Assembly (NCBI RefSeq): GCF_004005855.1
Contig: NZ_SACL01000016.1
Location: 1 to 64,000, forward strand
DNA from: Rhodovarius crocodyli
GTDB lineage: Bacteria; Pseudomonadota; Alphaproteobacteria; Acetobacterales; Acetobacteraceae
DNA length: 64,000 nt
Direction of reading: 5' to 3'
Below are positions 35,910-44,203 of the stretch, one piece after another; position 1 is the first letter of the stretch; the number at the start of each line of letters is the position of its first letter. Made by a program: the position numbers and the translations under genes. The notes beneath the pieces are model-generated. The model was not told where the DNA came from and did not search any database. It saw only the letters and a program-made list of their open reading frames with translations.

Positions 35910-35924
35910 GTTCATAATATGTTC
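35910..35924 (-). promoter_or_regulatory. LexA (SOS) box upstream of imuA
   Basis: GTTCATAATATGTTC fits exactly the alphaproteobacterial LexA consensus GTTC-N7-GTTC. The spacer contains TATTAT on the minus strand, a likely imuA -10, so bound LexA would block RNA polymerase. A TTGACT further up (35946-35941) is 21 bp away, too far for an ideal -35. The divergent lipoprotein gene starts about 100 bp on the other side. Confidence 0.85.
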
Positions 35925-35988
35925 TGTTTTTGCCGCTAGGAGTCAAGCCCGTCGCGCAGGCGTGGCCGTGGCCGCCCTCCTGCCTTCA

Positions 35989-36005
35989 TCAGAATATCAT
36001 TCTGA
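35989..36005. promoter_or_regulatory. Inverted repeat upstream of the trypsin-like lipoprotein gene
   Basis: TCAGAAT-ATC-ATTCTGA is a perfect 7-bp inverted repeat with a 3-bp centre, in an AT-rich patch that is rare in this GC-rich window, 20 bp ahead of the ATG. It is a candidate operator or part of the promoter; the regulator is unknown. Confidence 0.4.
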
Positions 36006-36025
36006 TTTCACTGAGAATTTCAGCC

Positions 36026-36781
36026 ATGGAGACAGTATCGGGCATGCCGCGAAATCCCCTGACCCGATGGTTCCAGCCGGTATCCGGGCTGCTCATGGCC
36101 CTGTTCCTGCAGGCCTGCGCCGGGATGCCGGCAGACCAGGCGCGGGGCACCCCCGCCGAGCATGTGGCGCGCGACAGCCTGTTGAGCCTGCGCGCCCATG
36201 GCGCGACGGTGGGCGCGGCCGTCGTGGTGCGGGACCCGGCGACAGGCGCGGTCCTCGCCCTCACCAACGCCCATGTCGTGCGGCAGGGCGGCACAGACAT
36301 GACCGCCCATGGCGCCGACGGGCAGGAACTGGGCCCCGCCCGGATCCTCGCGACCTCGGCCCGGATGGACCTGGCCGTGCTGAGCCTGCCGCCCGAGGCG
36401 CGCCCCGCCGATGCCGGCGGCGCGCCCCGCACGGGCGCCGCCGTCTGGGCGGTGGGGCCGCAGGGGCTGGGGCGCGCCCTGGCCGTGGGGGAGGTGGAAC
36501 GCGCGCAACTGCGCCTGCGGCATCTGGGGCCGGGCTTCACCGCGCGGCTGGGGGCGCTTCGGGGCTTCTCCGGCGGGCCGGTGGTGGGGCGGGATGGCCG
36601 GGTGCTGGGCCTGACCACCGCCATGTCCGACGCTGCCCGGACCACGCTGGGCGCCCTGACCGGCATGGATCTGGAAGGGCTCGCGGGCGACGAGCGCGAA
36701 GTCTTCGTGCTGTCGATCCAGGAGGCGCTGGCCGAGGCACGGCGCCTGTCGGCCACCGGCGCCCGGATGGCCGCGCGGTAA
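36026..36781 (+). CDS. Trypsin-like serine protease lipoprotein
   Basis: A 251-residue predicted lipoprotein (lipobox LQAC, C31) with an S1C/HtrA-like protease fold and no PDZ domain. The catalytic triad is readable: H83 in LTNAHVV, D115 in SARMDLAVLSL and S182 in GFSGGPVVGRDGRVLG. It would act at the envelope, possibly as a quality-control protease. The start is uncertain: ATG at 36026 or at 36044, both upstream of the signal sequence. It is divergent from imuA across the LexA box and converges on parA with 7 nt between stops. The substrate is unknown. Confidence 0.8.
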   Translation: METVSGMPRNPLTRWFQPVSGLLMALFLQACAGMPADQARGTPAEHVARDSLLSLRAHGATVGAAVVVRDPATGAVLALTNAHVVRQGGTDMTAHGADGQELGPARILATSARMDLAVLSLPPEARPADAGGAPRTGAAVWAVGPQGLGRALAVGEVERAQLRLRHLGPGFTARLGALRGFSGGPVVGRDGRVLGLTTAMSDAARTTLGALTGMDLEGLAGDEREVFVLSIQEALAEARRLSATGARMAAR

Positions 36782-36788
36782 GGCTGCC

Positions 36789-37418
36789 CTATTTCTTCAT
36801 CAGGCTGGTCAACGCGGCCACGGTCTGCGCCACTTCATCGGCCGCGCTGCTGCGCGGGGCGGCCTCCGTCACGCCCAGACCCGCCATGAAGGCCGTGGCG
36901 AAGCCCGTGCGGTTGCCCCAGCCCGGGCCCAGCGTGGCCAGCTTGCGCCCCGCCAGCTCGGCCGCGATCTGCTCCTTCAGCTTGCCCTGTGCCGGCACGC
37001 GGTTCAGCAGCACCAGGGCCGGGCGCTTCTCGCCCTCGGCCAGCTTCAGCGTCGCCTCGCTGGCCCACAGGTCCGGCCCCGCGGGCTGCATGGGCACCAC
37101 CACCAGGCTGGCGGCGCGGATCGCCACCTTGCTGTCGGTCTCGGCATGGGGGGCGGTGTCCAGCACCACCACGTCATGATCGCGGGAGAGCTTGTCGATA
37201 GCGGCCGGCACCCGCCAGCCGGAGACGGCCTCGAAGCCCAGCGGGCTGGCCGCCGGGTTCTCGGCACGCAGCGCCGCCCAGCGGGACAGCGTGGCCTGCG
37301 GGTCGGTATCCAGCAGGGCCACGCGCCGCGTCGCGGCCAGGGCGGCGGCCAGATTGGCGGCGACCGTGGATTTCCCCGCGCCGCCCTTCTGCTGCGCCAC
37401 CGCGATGATGAAGGCCAT
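36789..37418 (-). CDS. ParA-family ATPase (orphan, chromosomal)
   Basis: A 209-residue ParA/MinD-type deviant Walker ATPase. The Walker A motif KGGAGKST (11-18) has the signature lysine, and DTDPQATLSRW and VVVLDTAPHAETDSKVAIRAA follow. No N-terminal DNA-binding domain is present, as in ParF/PpfA-type small ParAs. No ParB, CopG or partner gene is adjacent, so it may position a non-DNA cargo or act with a partner elsewhere. GGAG lies 8 nt before the start. Confidence 0.88.
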   Translation of the reverse strand: MAFIIAVAQQKGGAGKSTVAANLAAALAATRRVALLDTDPQATLSRWAALRAENPAASPLGFEAVSGWRVPAAIDKLSRDHDVVVLDTAPHAETDSKVAIRAASLVVVPMQPAGPDLWASEATLKLAEGEKRPALVLLNRVPAQGKLKEQIAAELAGRKLATLGPGWGNRTGFATAFMAGLGVTEAAPRSSAADEVAQTVAALTSLMKK

Positions 37419-37465
37419 GACCGTTGCTCCGCGCGATTCGCGGCCAGCTTACACGATCGGGCGCA

Positions 37466-37792
37466 TCAGTTGAGGAACGGGTTGCGCCAGCCGGGCCTTT
37501 GCTGCGACGGGCCGAAATGCCGGGCCAGGTAATCCACGATCACCTGGCGGTCGGCGGGCTCCAGCGGCGTCATGCCGTGCTTCTCCACCATCCAGTCCAT
37601 CAGCCCGTCCCATTGCTCGCGGCTGAGGCGGGAGCGGCGGATCACCGCCGTGTTGTGGCAGGCGGAGCAGCCGTAGAACACTTCCTCCTGTCCCGGCCCC
37701 TCGGGCAGGACGGAGATCTCCTCCTGCCCGTCGGGCGTCTGGGCGAAAGCGGGGGCTGCGACAAGCACCGCCGCGAGCATCAGCCGCCGCAT
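37466..37792 (-). CDS. SorB-like monohaem c-type cytochrome subunit
   Basis: A 108-residue periplasmic cytochrome with a signal peptide (LMLAAVLVAAPAFAQ). It has a single haem site C42-S-A-C45-H46 in FYGCSACHNTA, and a C-terminal Met-containing helix region (EKHGMTPLEPADRQVIVDYLARHF). The ATG shares its A with the sorA stop (TGATG); a TTG one codon earlier is possible. It should accept electrons from the molybdoenzyme encoded just upstream and pass them to the respiratory chain. Confidence 0.85.
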   Translation of the reverse strand: MRRLMLAAVLVAAPAFAQTPDGQEEISVLPEGPGQEEVFYGCSACHNTAVIRRSRLSREQWDGLMDWMVEKHGMTPLEPADRQVIVDYLARHFGPSQQRPGWRNPFLN

Positions 37793-39090
37793 CAACCCAC
37801 CAGCACCGCGATGCGGCCGATGGCATTGGCGCCATAGCCCTGCGGGTTCCAGTTGGGGGCCGCGTGCGGCTGCATGCGGCCCTTGCTGTCGGTGGCGCGG
37901 TACCAGATCTCGAAATACCCGTCAGACGGCAGCGCGACATTGCCCTGCCAGCGCTGCCAGGCATGGCGGTTGGCGGGGGCGGCAAGCGTCATTTCCTGCC
38001 AGGTGGCGCCGAAATCCACGCTGACATGCTGCGTCCGCACCGTGTCGTCACCCGCCCAGGCGGCGCCGCGCAGCGCCATGGCCCGGCTGCCCGCCGGCAG
38101 CCGTGTCCCGTTGGCGTGGCTGCTGAGGATGGAGCGCACGGGCATGCTCTCCATATCCGCGAAGGAGGCGCCGTTGTCGTTGCTGCCGGGGATGATGGGG
38201 CGCACCGGCGTGCGATAGCTGGTGCCGCCCATGCCCGCCCCCGTATGGGGCTGTGCCAGCAGGGTGATGCGCTTCAGCCATTTCTGGCTGAGGCTGCCGG
38301 GCCAGCCCGGGACCACCATCCGCAGCGGCGCGCCATGCACGTTCGGGATGGGCGCGCCGTTCATCGCGAAGCACAGCAGCGTGTCCTCATCCATCGCCTT
38401 CTCGATGCGCATGCCGCGGCTGATGGCGTCACGGTCGGTGGCGCCCGACAGATGCGGGTCCGCGCCGAAATGCCCGGTAAAGCGCGCCGAGGGCTTGAGC
38501 CCGGCCGCAGCCAGCACGTCCTTCAGCCGCACGCCAGTCCAGGCCGCGTTGCTGATGGCGCCGTTGCCCCACTGGTTGCCGCGCGTGGCAGGCGAGAACT
38601 GGCTGCGGCCATTGCCGCCGCACTCCATCTGCAGCTGCATCGTCACGTTCGGAAAGCGGGAGCGCAGCTCACCCACCGTCAGGCGCAGGGGCGTGTTCAC
38701 CTCGCCATCGATGGTCAGCACCCAGCCATCGGCATCGGCGACCGGGTCGGGCAGCTGGCCGTTCATGCGGATGAAGAAGTTCGCGGCGCTGGTGACGGGC
38801 TCATCCAGCAGGTTCTCCGGCGTTTCGGCCACCAGCGGGCGTTCGCCCAGGATCAGCAGCGGCGCTTTGCCGTCCATGCGCAGCACGGGTGGCGCGCCCG
38901 CCCCCTGGGCCAGCGCCGCCGGCAGCAGCCCCGCCGGCATGTGGCGACCGAAGGGAATGGCCGCCCCCAACGCCGTGCCCATGGCCGCCAGAGCCGCGCC
39001 CTTCAGCGCGCCGCGCCGGTTCCAGGCCAGCGCGTCCAGGCGCACGGGGTCTTCCTGCAGTTCCTGCAGGCTGCGGGTGATCGGGCGCAT
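37792..39090 (-). CDS. SorA-like sulfite dehydrogenase, molybdopterin subunit
   Basis: A 432-residue periplasmic oxidoreductase of the sulfite oxidase family. A twin-arginine-type signal (NRRGALKGAALAAMG, RR at 25-26) precedes the oxidoreductase molybdopterin domain, which has the Mo-ligating C157 in MQLQMECGGNGRSQ. The family motif HGAPLRMVVPGWPGS follows. The C-terminal dimerisation domain (DDTVRTQHVSVDFGATWQEM) is Mo-co_dimer-like. GGAGG lies 6 nt before the ATG. It pairs with the downstream cytochrome as a sulfite:cytochrome c oxidoreductase. Sulfite is the most likely substrate by family, but not proven. Confidence 0.87.
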   Translation of the reverse strand: MRPITRSLQELQEDPVRLDALAWNRRGALKGAALAAMGTALGAAIPFGRHMPAGLLPAALAQGAGAPPVLRMDGKAPLLILGERPLVAETPENLLDEPVTSAANFFIRMNGQLPDPVADADGWVLTIDGEVNTPLRLTVGELRSRFPNVTMQLQMECGGNGRSQFSPATRGNQWGNGAISNAAWTGVRLKDVLAAAGLKPSARFTGHFGADPHLSGATDRDAISRGMRIEKAMDEDTLLCFAMNGAPIPNVHGAPLRMVVPGWPGSLSQKWLKRITLLAQPHTGAGMGGTSYRTPVRPIIPGSNDNGASFADMESMPVRSILSSHANGTRLPAGSRAMALRGAAWAGDDTVRTQHVSVDFGATWQEMTLAAPANRHAWQRWQGNVALPSDGYFEIWYRATDSKGRMQPHAAPNWNPQGYGANAIGRIAVLVG

Positions 39091-39209
39091 GCAATTCCTC
39101 CGTAACGCGCTGTCTTTTCTTGCTGCAGCGATGCCCCACATGCTGGCATGCGAAAGCGAGAAGCTCATCTCGCGCTTTGTTTCCCCATATTTCGTGCTAG
39201 CATGGTGCC

Positions 39210-40607
39210 ATGTCGGAAGTCCTCTCTGGCGAAAGCCTCATCGATCGCGCCCTGAAGCGCGTCACGGCCCTCTGGAGGGAGCGCGTCTCCCCCGGACAGG
39301 GCGAACCAGAAACCGATCTGACCCAGCGCATGCAGGCCTGCCTGGATGCCCGCGGTGGTGAGGTTTCCGCCCGGGCCCGCGCCGCCTCCCTCGCCCACAC
39401 CTATCTGGAAGCCGACATTCCAGGCCGCCGCCACTTCCTGCGCACCCTGGCCGGGTTCGATTCCGACGTGGAACGAGTGACCCGCGCGGTTGAGGCCCTG
39501 GCCAAGGCGACCGACGCCGAAGGCCGCGCCGCCGCCAAGGTCGGCCTGCGCCAGGCGCTGGAGCCGCCCCGCCTCAAGCTGCTGCACCAGCTGGCCGCCA
39601 TCCCCGACGGCGTGAAGCTGCTGGTGGACATGCGGGCGGAACTGCTCGGCCTGAAGAACGGCGATGCCCTGCTCTCGGCCCTGGAGGCCGACCTGCGCAA
39701 CCTGTTCGTCTCCTGGTTCGACCTGGGCTTCCTGGAACTGCGCCGCATCGACTGGAACAGCCCCGCCGCCCTGCTGGAAAAGCTGGTCGCCTATGAGGCC
39801 GTGCACCGCATCCGCACCTGGCGCGACCTGAAGAACCGCCTGGACAGCGACCGCCGCTGCTACGCCTATTTCCACCCGCGCATGCCCAGTGAGCCGCTGA
39901 TCTTCGTCGAGGTCGCGCTGGTGCAGGGCCTGTCGGGCAGCGTGCAGAAGCTGCTGGACGAAAAGGCCCCCGTGCTGGACCCGAAGGAGGCCGACACGGC
40001 CATCTTCTACTCCATCAACAACTGCCAGCGCGGCCTGGACGGCATCGCCTTCGGCAACTTCCTGATCAAGCGCGTGGTCGAGGTGCTGGGCGGCGAACTG
40101 CGCTCGCTGAAGAACTTCGCCACCCTCTCGCCCATCCCCGGCTTCACCCGCTGGCTGGCCGAGCGCGAGAAGGAAGCCGACGACGCCCTGCTGACCGAAG
40201 CCGAGGCGCTGGCCATCCGCCAGGCGGCTGAGGCCGCCGAGGACGTGCACCCCACCACCGCGCTCTGCACGCTGCTGAAGCGCAAGAGTTGGCCGCGCGA
40301 TGCCGCCATGGTCGCGGTGCTGGAGCCGGTGCTGACGCGCCTCTGCGCCCGCTACCTAGTGAATGAGGCCGGCCGCAACCCCAAGCGCGCGCGCGACCCG
40401 GTGGGGCATTTCCACCTGTCGAACGGCGCGCGGGTGGAACGCATCAACTGGCTGGCCGATACCTCGCCCAAGGGCTTCGCCGAGAGCGCGGGGCTGATGG
40501 TCAACTACCTGTACGATCTGGCGAAGATCGAGGACCAGCACGAGGCCTATGCCGGCGAGGGCAAGCGCGCCGCCAGCACGCCGGTGAAGAAGCTGCTGAA
40601 GGCATAG
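39210..40607 (+). CDS. Malonyl-CoA decarboxylase
   Basis: A 465-residue enzyme converting malonyl-CoA to acetyl-CoA and CO2. The helical N-terminal domain is followed by a GNAT-like catalytic domain. The active-site Ser is S307 in NFATLSPIPGF and the catalytic His is H400 in DPVGHFHLSNGA. FYSINNCQRGLDGIAFGNFLIK is also typical. It is divergent from sorA and precedes an amidohydrolase gene by 51 nt. No malonate transporter or malonyl-CoA synthetase gene is adjacent, so a role in malonate use or CoA-thioester balance is inferred. Confidence 0.95.
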   Translation: MSEVLSGESLIDRALKRVTALWRERVSPGQGEPETDLTQRMQACLDARGGEVSARARAASLAHTYLEADIPGRRHFLRTLAGFDSDVERVTRAVEALAKATDAEGRAAAKVGLRQALEPPRLKLLHQLAAIPDGVKLLVDMRAELLGLKNGDALLSALEADLRNLFVSWFDLGFLELRRIDWNSPAALLEKLVAYEAVHRIRTWRDLKNRLDSDRRCYAYFHPRMPSEPLIFVEVALVQGLSGSVQKLLDEKAPVLDPKEADTAIFYSINNCQRGLDGIAFGNFLIKRVVEVLGGELRSLKNFATLSPIPGFTRWLAEREKEADDALLTEAEALAIRQAAEAAEDVHPTTALCTLLKRKSWPRDAAMVAVLEPVLTRLCARYLVNEAGRNPKRARDPVGHFHLSNGARVERINWLADTSPKGFAESAGLMVNYLYDLAKIEDQHEAYAGEGKRAASTPVKKLLKA

Positions 40608-40620
40608 TCACGCGCCGCAT

Positions 40621-40658
40621 GGCGGGCCATACCGGGGCACTCAGTCCCGGAGCCCGCC
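40621..40658 (+). promoter_or_regulatory. Hairpin enclosing the ribosome-binding site of the amidohydrolase gene
   Basis: GGCGGGC (40621-40627) pairs with GCCCGCC (40652-40658), with an inner CCGGG/CCCGG stem (40632-40636 and 40646-40650). The GGAG ribosome-binding site (40649-40652) is buried in the stem and the ATG follows immediately. It could end the malonyl-CoA decarboxylase transcript or restrain translation of the next gene. Confidence 0.5.
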
Positions 40659-42026
40659 ATGTCCCGCATCGCCCTTTTCGGTTCCCATGTCCTGACCGAG
40701 CGCGACGGCGTGCAGCATGTCCTGCGCGACCAGTGGGTGCTGGTCGAGGGCAACCGCATCGCGGCCATTCAGCCCGGCCGCCCCGCCGCCGACACGCATT
40801 ACGAGGCCCCCGGCCGCTTCCTGCTGCCCGGGCTGATGAACCTGCACAACCACTGCTTCAGCGAGGCCGTGGCCCGCAGCCACACCGAGGACGGCAACGG
40901 CCGCAAGAACAACCAGTCCATCGTCTATACGGTGCTCATGCCGCTCTCGAAGCGGGGCGCGGAACTGCTGAGCGCCGAGGAGCGCATGGCCGTGGCCCGC
41001 CTCGGCGTGCTGCAGCTGCTGAAGGGCGGCGCCACCACGGTCATGGAACCCTTCCGCGCCGGCATGGCCGAGATGTTCGACGCCGCGCTGGAGATGGGCC
41101 TGCGCTTCTACGGCGCGCCCTATATCTTCTCGGTCGACGCCAAGGCGCGCCCGGACGGCAGCGTGGACTACGGCATGGCCGACAGCAGCGAGAGCGCCTT
41201 CGCCGAATGGAACGCCCTGCACGCGAAGTGGGAAGGCGCCGGCAACGACCGCATCCGCCTGGCCATGAGCCCGCACGCCACCGACACCTGCGGCCCCGAA
41301 CTTCTGCGCGCCGCCCATGCCCGCGCCCGCGAGCTGAACGTGCCCTTCACCACCCATCTGGCCCAAAGCCCCTCCGAGGTCGCGACGATCCAGGCGCGCC
41401 ATGGCTGCTCGCCCGCCGAATACCTCGACCGGCTCGGCATCCTGCCCGGGCTGCTGGCCGCGCATGCCGTCTCCAGCAGCGACAGCGACCTGGCCCTGAT
41501 GGCAGAGCGCGGCACCGTCGTGCTGAACTGCCCGCGCGTCTTCGCGCGCTCCGGCACCACGGCCAGCTTCGCGCGCTTCGCCGGCGCCGGCATCCGCACC
41601 CTGGTCGGCACCGACGGCTACAACATGGACCTGCTGGGCGAGATCAACGCCGCCGCCATCATCAGCAAGGTGACGGAACACAGCGCCACCGTCGCCACCG
41701 CGCCCGAACTGATCGACGCCATCACCCGCCACGCCGCCGACGCCATCCACCGCCCCGACCTCGGCCGTCTGGTCCCCGGCGCGCTCGCCGACATCACCGC
41801 CGTCGACATGACCCACCCCCACCTGCAACCCATGCACGACCCGCGCCGCGCCCTGGTGTGGCTGGCCAACCGCGCCAACATCGACCTGGTGATGGTCGAC
41901 GGCCGCATGATCCTGGAAAACGGCAACCTGCCAGGCTTCGACGAAGCCGCCCTGACCCGCGCCGGCGCCGCCGCCGTGGAAAAGATCTGGGCCCTGCCGG
42001 AAGCACAGGCGGCATTTGCGGGGTAA
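40659..42026 (+). CDS. Amidohydrolase-family deaminase (SsnA/chlorohydrolase-like)
   Basis: A 455-residue metal-dependent hydrolase of the amidohydrolase superfamily, the subgroup with cytosine/8-oxoguanine/S-adenosylhomocysteine deaminases. Metal ligands are H63 and H65 (NLHNHCF), H233 (TTHLAQSPSE), H269 in AAHAV and D319 (VGTDGYNMD). N- and C-terminal segments form the small beta-sandwich (VEGNRIAAIQPG; MVDGRMILENG). The substrate is not readable. It is downstream of malonyl-CoA decarboxylase in the same direction and ends at repeat copy B. Confidence 0.88.
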   Translation: MSRIALFGSHVLTERDGVQHVLRDQWVLVEGNRIAAIQPGRPAADTHYEAPGRFLLPGLMNLHNHCFSEAVARSHTEDGNGRKNNQSIVYTVLMPLSKRGAELLSAEERMAVARLGVLQLLKGGATTVMEPFRAGMAEMFDAALEMGLRFYGAPYIFSVDAKARPDGSVDYGMADSSESAFAEWNALHAKWEGAGNDRIRLAMSPHATDTCGPELLRAAHARARELNVPFTTHLAQSPSEVATIQARHGCSPAEYLDRLGILPGLLAAHAVSSSDSDLALMAERGTVVLNCPRVFARSGTTASFARFAGAGIRTLVGTDGYNMDLLGEINAAAIISKVTEHSATVATAPELIDAITRHAADAIHRPDLGRLVPGALADITAVDMTHPHLQPMHDPRRALVWLANRANIDLVMVDGRMILENGNLPGFDEAALTRAGAAAVEKIWALPEAQAAFAG

Positions 42027-42028
42027 GG

Positions 42029-42292
42029 GAGATCCCCGGGGCTTTGCCCCGGACCCCACCAAAGGGCTCCGCCCTCTGGACACCCGCCAAGGGTCGTAAC
42101 GACCCTTGGAACCCATGAGTTATCTGAAAGTGTGGGGAAGGGGCTCAGAACGCGCATGGGACCGGAGCGCGCTCGGCGCCCCTTCCCCACACTTTCAGCT
42201 CCCGGTTTCCAAAGGCCTTTCGGCCTTTGGTGGGGGTGCCGGGGGCAAAGCCCCTGGCTGGGGGATCGGGGGCAAGGCCCCCGGAGCGCGCC
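42029..42292. repeat. Intergenic multi-hairpin repeat, copy B (between the amidohydrolase and ABC exporter genes)
   Basis: Same architecture and orientation as copy A. The central 21-bp stem is perfect here (42124-42144 with 42178-42198), around a 33-nt loop that again contains GAGCGCGCTC. Next is CCAAAGGCC/GGCCTTTGG (42209-42230) and further GC hairpins of the GGGGGC type. On the left, AAGGGTCG/CGACCCTT and GGGGCTTTGCCCC hairpins fill the space after the amidohydrolase stop. It lies exactly between the stops of two convergent genes. Confidence 0.85.
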
Positions 42293-44062
42293 CTACCCCG
42301 CCACCGGCACCTGGGCGCCCATCAGCTGGGTCTTGACCAGGGCCGCGAAGCGGCCGTCGGCCGCGACCAGTTCCTCGAAGGTGCCGCGTTCCATCACCTT
42401 GCCGTTCTCGAACACCATGATGGTGTTGGCCTCGCGCACCGTGGACAGGCGGTGGGCGATGATGAAGGTGGTGCGGCCTTCCATCAGGTTGCGCAGTGCG
42501 ACCTGTACGCGCGCTTCTGTCGCGGCGTCGAGGGCGCTGGTGGCCTCATCCAGGATCAGCACCGGCGGGTCCTTCAGCAGGGCGCGGGCGATGGCCAGGC
42601 GCTGGCGCTGACCGCCGGAAAGCGAGGCGCCGCGCTCACCCACCATGGTGTCATAGCCCTGGGGCTGGCGGGTGATGAAGTCGTGCGCCTCGGCCAGGCG
42701 GCAGGCGCGCTCGATTTCCTCCTGGCTCGCCTCCGGCCGGCCGACCAGCAGGTTTTCCCGGATGGTGCGGTTGAACAGCATGCTTTCCTGGAACACCACG
42801 CCGATGTTGCGGCGCAGGCTTTCCAGGGTGATGTCCCGGAGGTCGTGGCCGTCGAGCGTGACCGCACCCTCCACCGGGTCCCACAGGCGCTGCAGCAGGG
42901 ACATGGCGGTGGATTTGCCGGCGCCGGTCTGGCCGACCAGCGCGATGGTGCTGCCCGGGGGCGCGTCGAAGTCGATGTCGGCCAGGATGCGCGACCCGCC
43001 CGGATAGGCGAAGCCCACATGGTCGAAGCGCACATGGCCGGTGGAACGCGGCAGGTCCAGCGCGTCGGGCTTCTCGGGGACCGTGCTGCGGGTGTCGATC
43101 ACCTGGAAGAATTCCTCCAGCGCCGGCGCCTGGAACAGCAGGTGCGAGATGAAGGCGACCGCCCCCTCCATGCGGGAGATGAGCAGCGTGGCGAAGCCCA
43201 TGAAGCTGACGATGTCACCGACCGTCGCCTGGCCGCGCACATGCAGCACGGTGCCCAGCACGAAGATGCCGATGACGGTCAGGGTGGAGCAGGCGCGCGT
43301 CATCACGCTGACCACCGCCCACCAGTTCAGCACCGGGAACTGGTGGTCCAGCACCTGGCGCATGATGTCGGAGAACTGCTTGGCCTCGCTGCGCAGCCGG
43401 GTGAAGCTCTGCACCACCATCACGTTGGACAGCGCATCCTGCGCATTGCCCGCCAGCCGCGTGTGGAAGCGTTCCACCTGCATCTGGGCGGCCTGCGTCT
43501 TGCGGATGACGAAGGCGGTGACGAGGGTGAACACCACCACCAGCACGATCAGGATCAGCCCCAGCCGCCAGTTCAGCACCAGCGTCAGCGGCAGCAGCAC
43601 CAGCGCGCTGATGAAGGTGATCAGGTGCTCCCGGAAGAAGGACAGCCACATGCCGAACAGGTTGTCGGAGCCGACGAGCATCACCTTCATCAACCGCCCC
43701 GACTGCACGTCGCCATGGAAGGCGAGCGGCAGCGACAGGACGTGGCTGAAGTAGCGGTTCATCATCCGCAGCCGGTTGCGGTGCGCCATGCGGTCCGCCA
43801 GCAGGCTGACGGCCACATTCGCGCCGATGCCGGCCAGCCCCACGGAACCCCAGACCAGCAGAAGCGTCGCGGCCTCTGCCCAAAGCGCCTGCTCACCCAG
43901 GCTGCTGGAGCGTGAGAGGAGGTCCACCACCCGCCCGAACAGCACGGGTTCCAGGAATTGCAGGCCGGCCAGCGCCAGTGCCGAGAGCGCGAGCCCCCAG
44001 GCAACCCAGCGGTCCGCCGCCAGCAACCCCAACACACGGCCATAGAGCCTGATGAATTGCAT
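42293..44062 (-). CDS. ABC exporter (ATPase-permease fusion) of the NdvA/ChvA cyclic-glucan family
   Basis: A 589-residue half-transporter with six N-terminal TM helices and a C-terminal ATPase. The membrane domain matches NdvA-type features (QFLEPVLFGRVVDLLS; FPVLNWWAVVS; VGDIVSFMGFATLLISRMEGAVAFISH). The ATPase has Walker A GQTGAGKST (about residue 370), the signature LSGGQRQRLAIARA and Walker B VLILDEATSALD. NdvA/ChvA exports cyclic beta-1,2-glucan, but the ndvB synthase is not in the window, so the cargo is inferred only from family similarity. GGAGG lies 4 nt before the chosen ATG; an in-frame upstream extension lacks homology. Confidence 0.88.
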   Translation of the reverse strand: MQFIRLYGRVLGLLAADRWVAWGLALSALALAGLQFLEPVLFGRVVDLLSRSSSLGEQALWAEAATLLLVWGSVGLAGIGANVAVSLLADRMAHRNRLRMMNRYFSHVLSLPLAFHGDVQSGRLMKVMLVGSDNLFGMWLSFFREHLITFISALVLLPLTLVLNWRLGLILIVLVVVFTLVTAFVIRKTQAAQMQVERFHTRLAGNAQDALSNVMVVQSFTRLRSEAKQFSDIMRQVLDHQFPVLNWWAVVSVMTRACSTLTVIGIFVLGTVLHVRGQATVGDIVSFMGFATLLISRMEGAVAFISHLLFQAPALEEFFQVIDTRSTVPEKPDALDLPRSTGHVRFDHVGFAYPGGSRILADIDFDAPPGSTIALVGQTGAGKSTAMSLLQRLWDPVEGAVTLDGHDLRDITLESLRRNIGVVFQESMLFNRTIRENLLVGRPEASQEEIERACRLAEAHDFITRQPQGYDTMVGERGASLSGGQRQRLAIARALLKDPPVLILDEATSALDAATEARVQVALRNLMEGRTTFIIAHRLSTVREANTIMVFENGKVMERGTFEELVAADGRFAALVKTQLMGAQVPVAG

Positions 44063-44074
44063 TCTGCCTCCGTG

Positions 44075-44139
44075 CCGGATGTCTCGGAATGAAACGCCTG
44101 AGGATGCAAGTGGGTTCACCGCCGGGCCAAGACATCCGG
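44075..44139. promoter_or_regulatory. Spaced 10-bp inverted repeat in the exporter/Bug divergent promoter region
   Basis: CCGGATGTCT (44075-44084) and AGACATCCGG (44130-44139) are exact reverse complements separated by 45 bp in the 141-bp divergent gap. They could be paired operator half-sites or a long stem in the exporter leader. Confidence 0.35.
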
Positions 44140-44162
44140 TGGCTTGAAGCATGGGCCCCGCT

Positions 44163-44191
44163 TTGCCACATTCGTTGCAGAAAAATAAGAT
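44163..44191 (+). promoter_or_regulatory. Candidate promoter for the tandem Bug genes
   Basis: TTGCCA (44163-44168) and TAAGAT (44186-44191) are 17 bp apart. The ATG follows 12 nt later with GGGAG as ribosome-binding site, so the leader would be short. Confidence 0.45.
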
Positions 44192-44203
44192 GAGGGAGCG
44201 TTC

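Noticed and set aside
33881-36781. A defence island or new system around ImuAB, protease and ParA
   Set aside because: The genes are explained as SOS mutagenesis, an envelope protease and an orphan ParA. No nuclease, methylase, toxin or mobile-element gene accompanies them.
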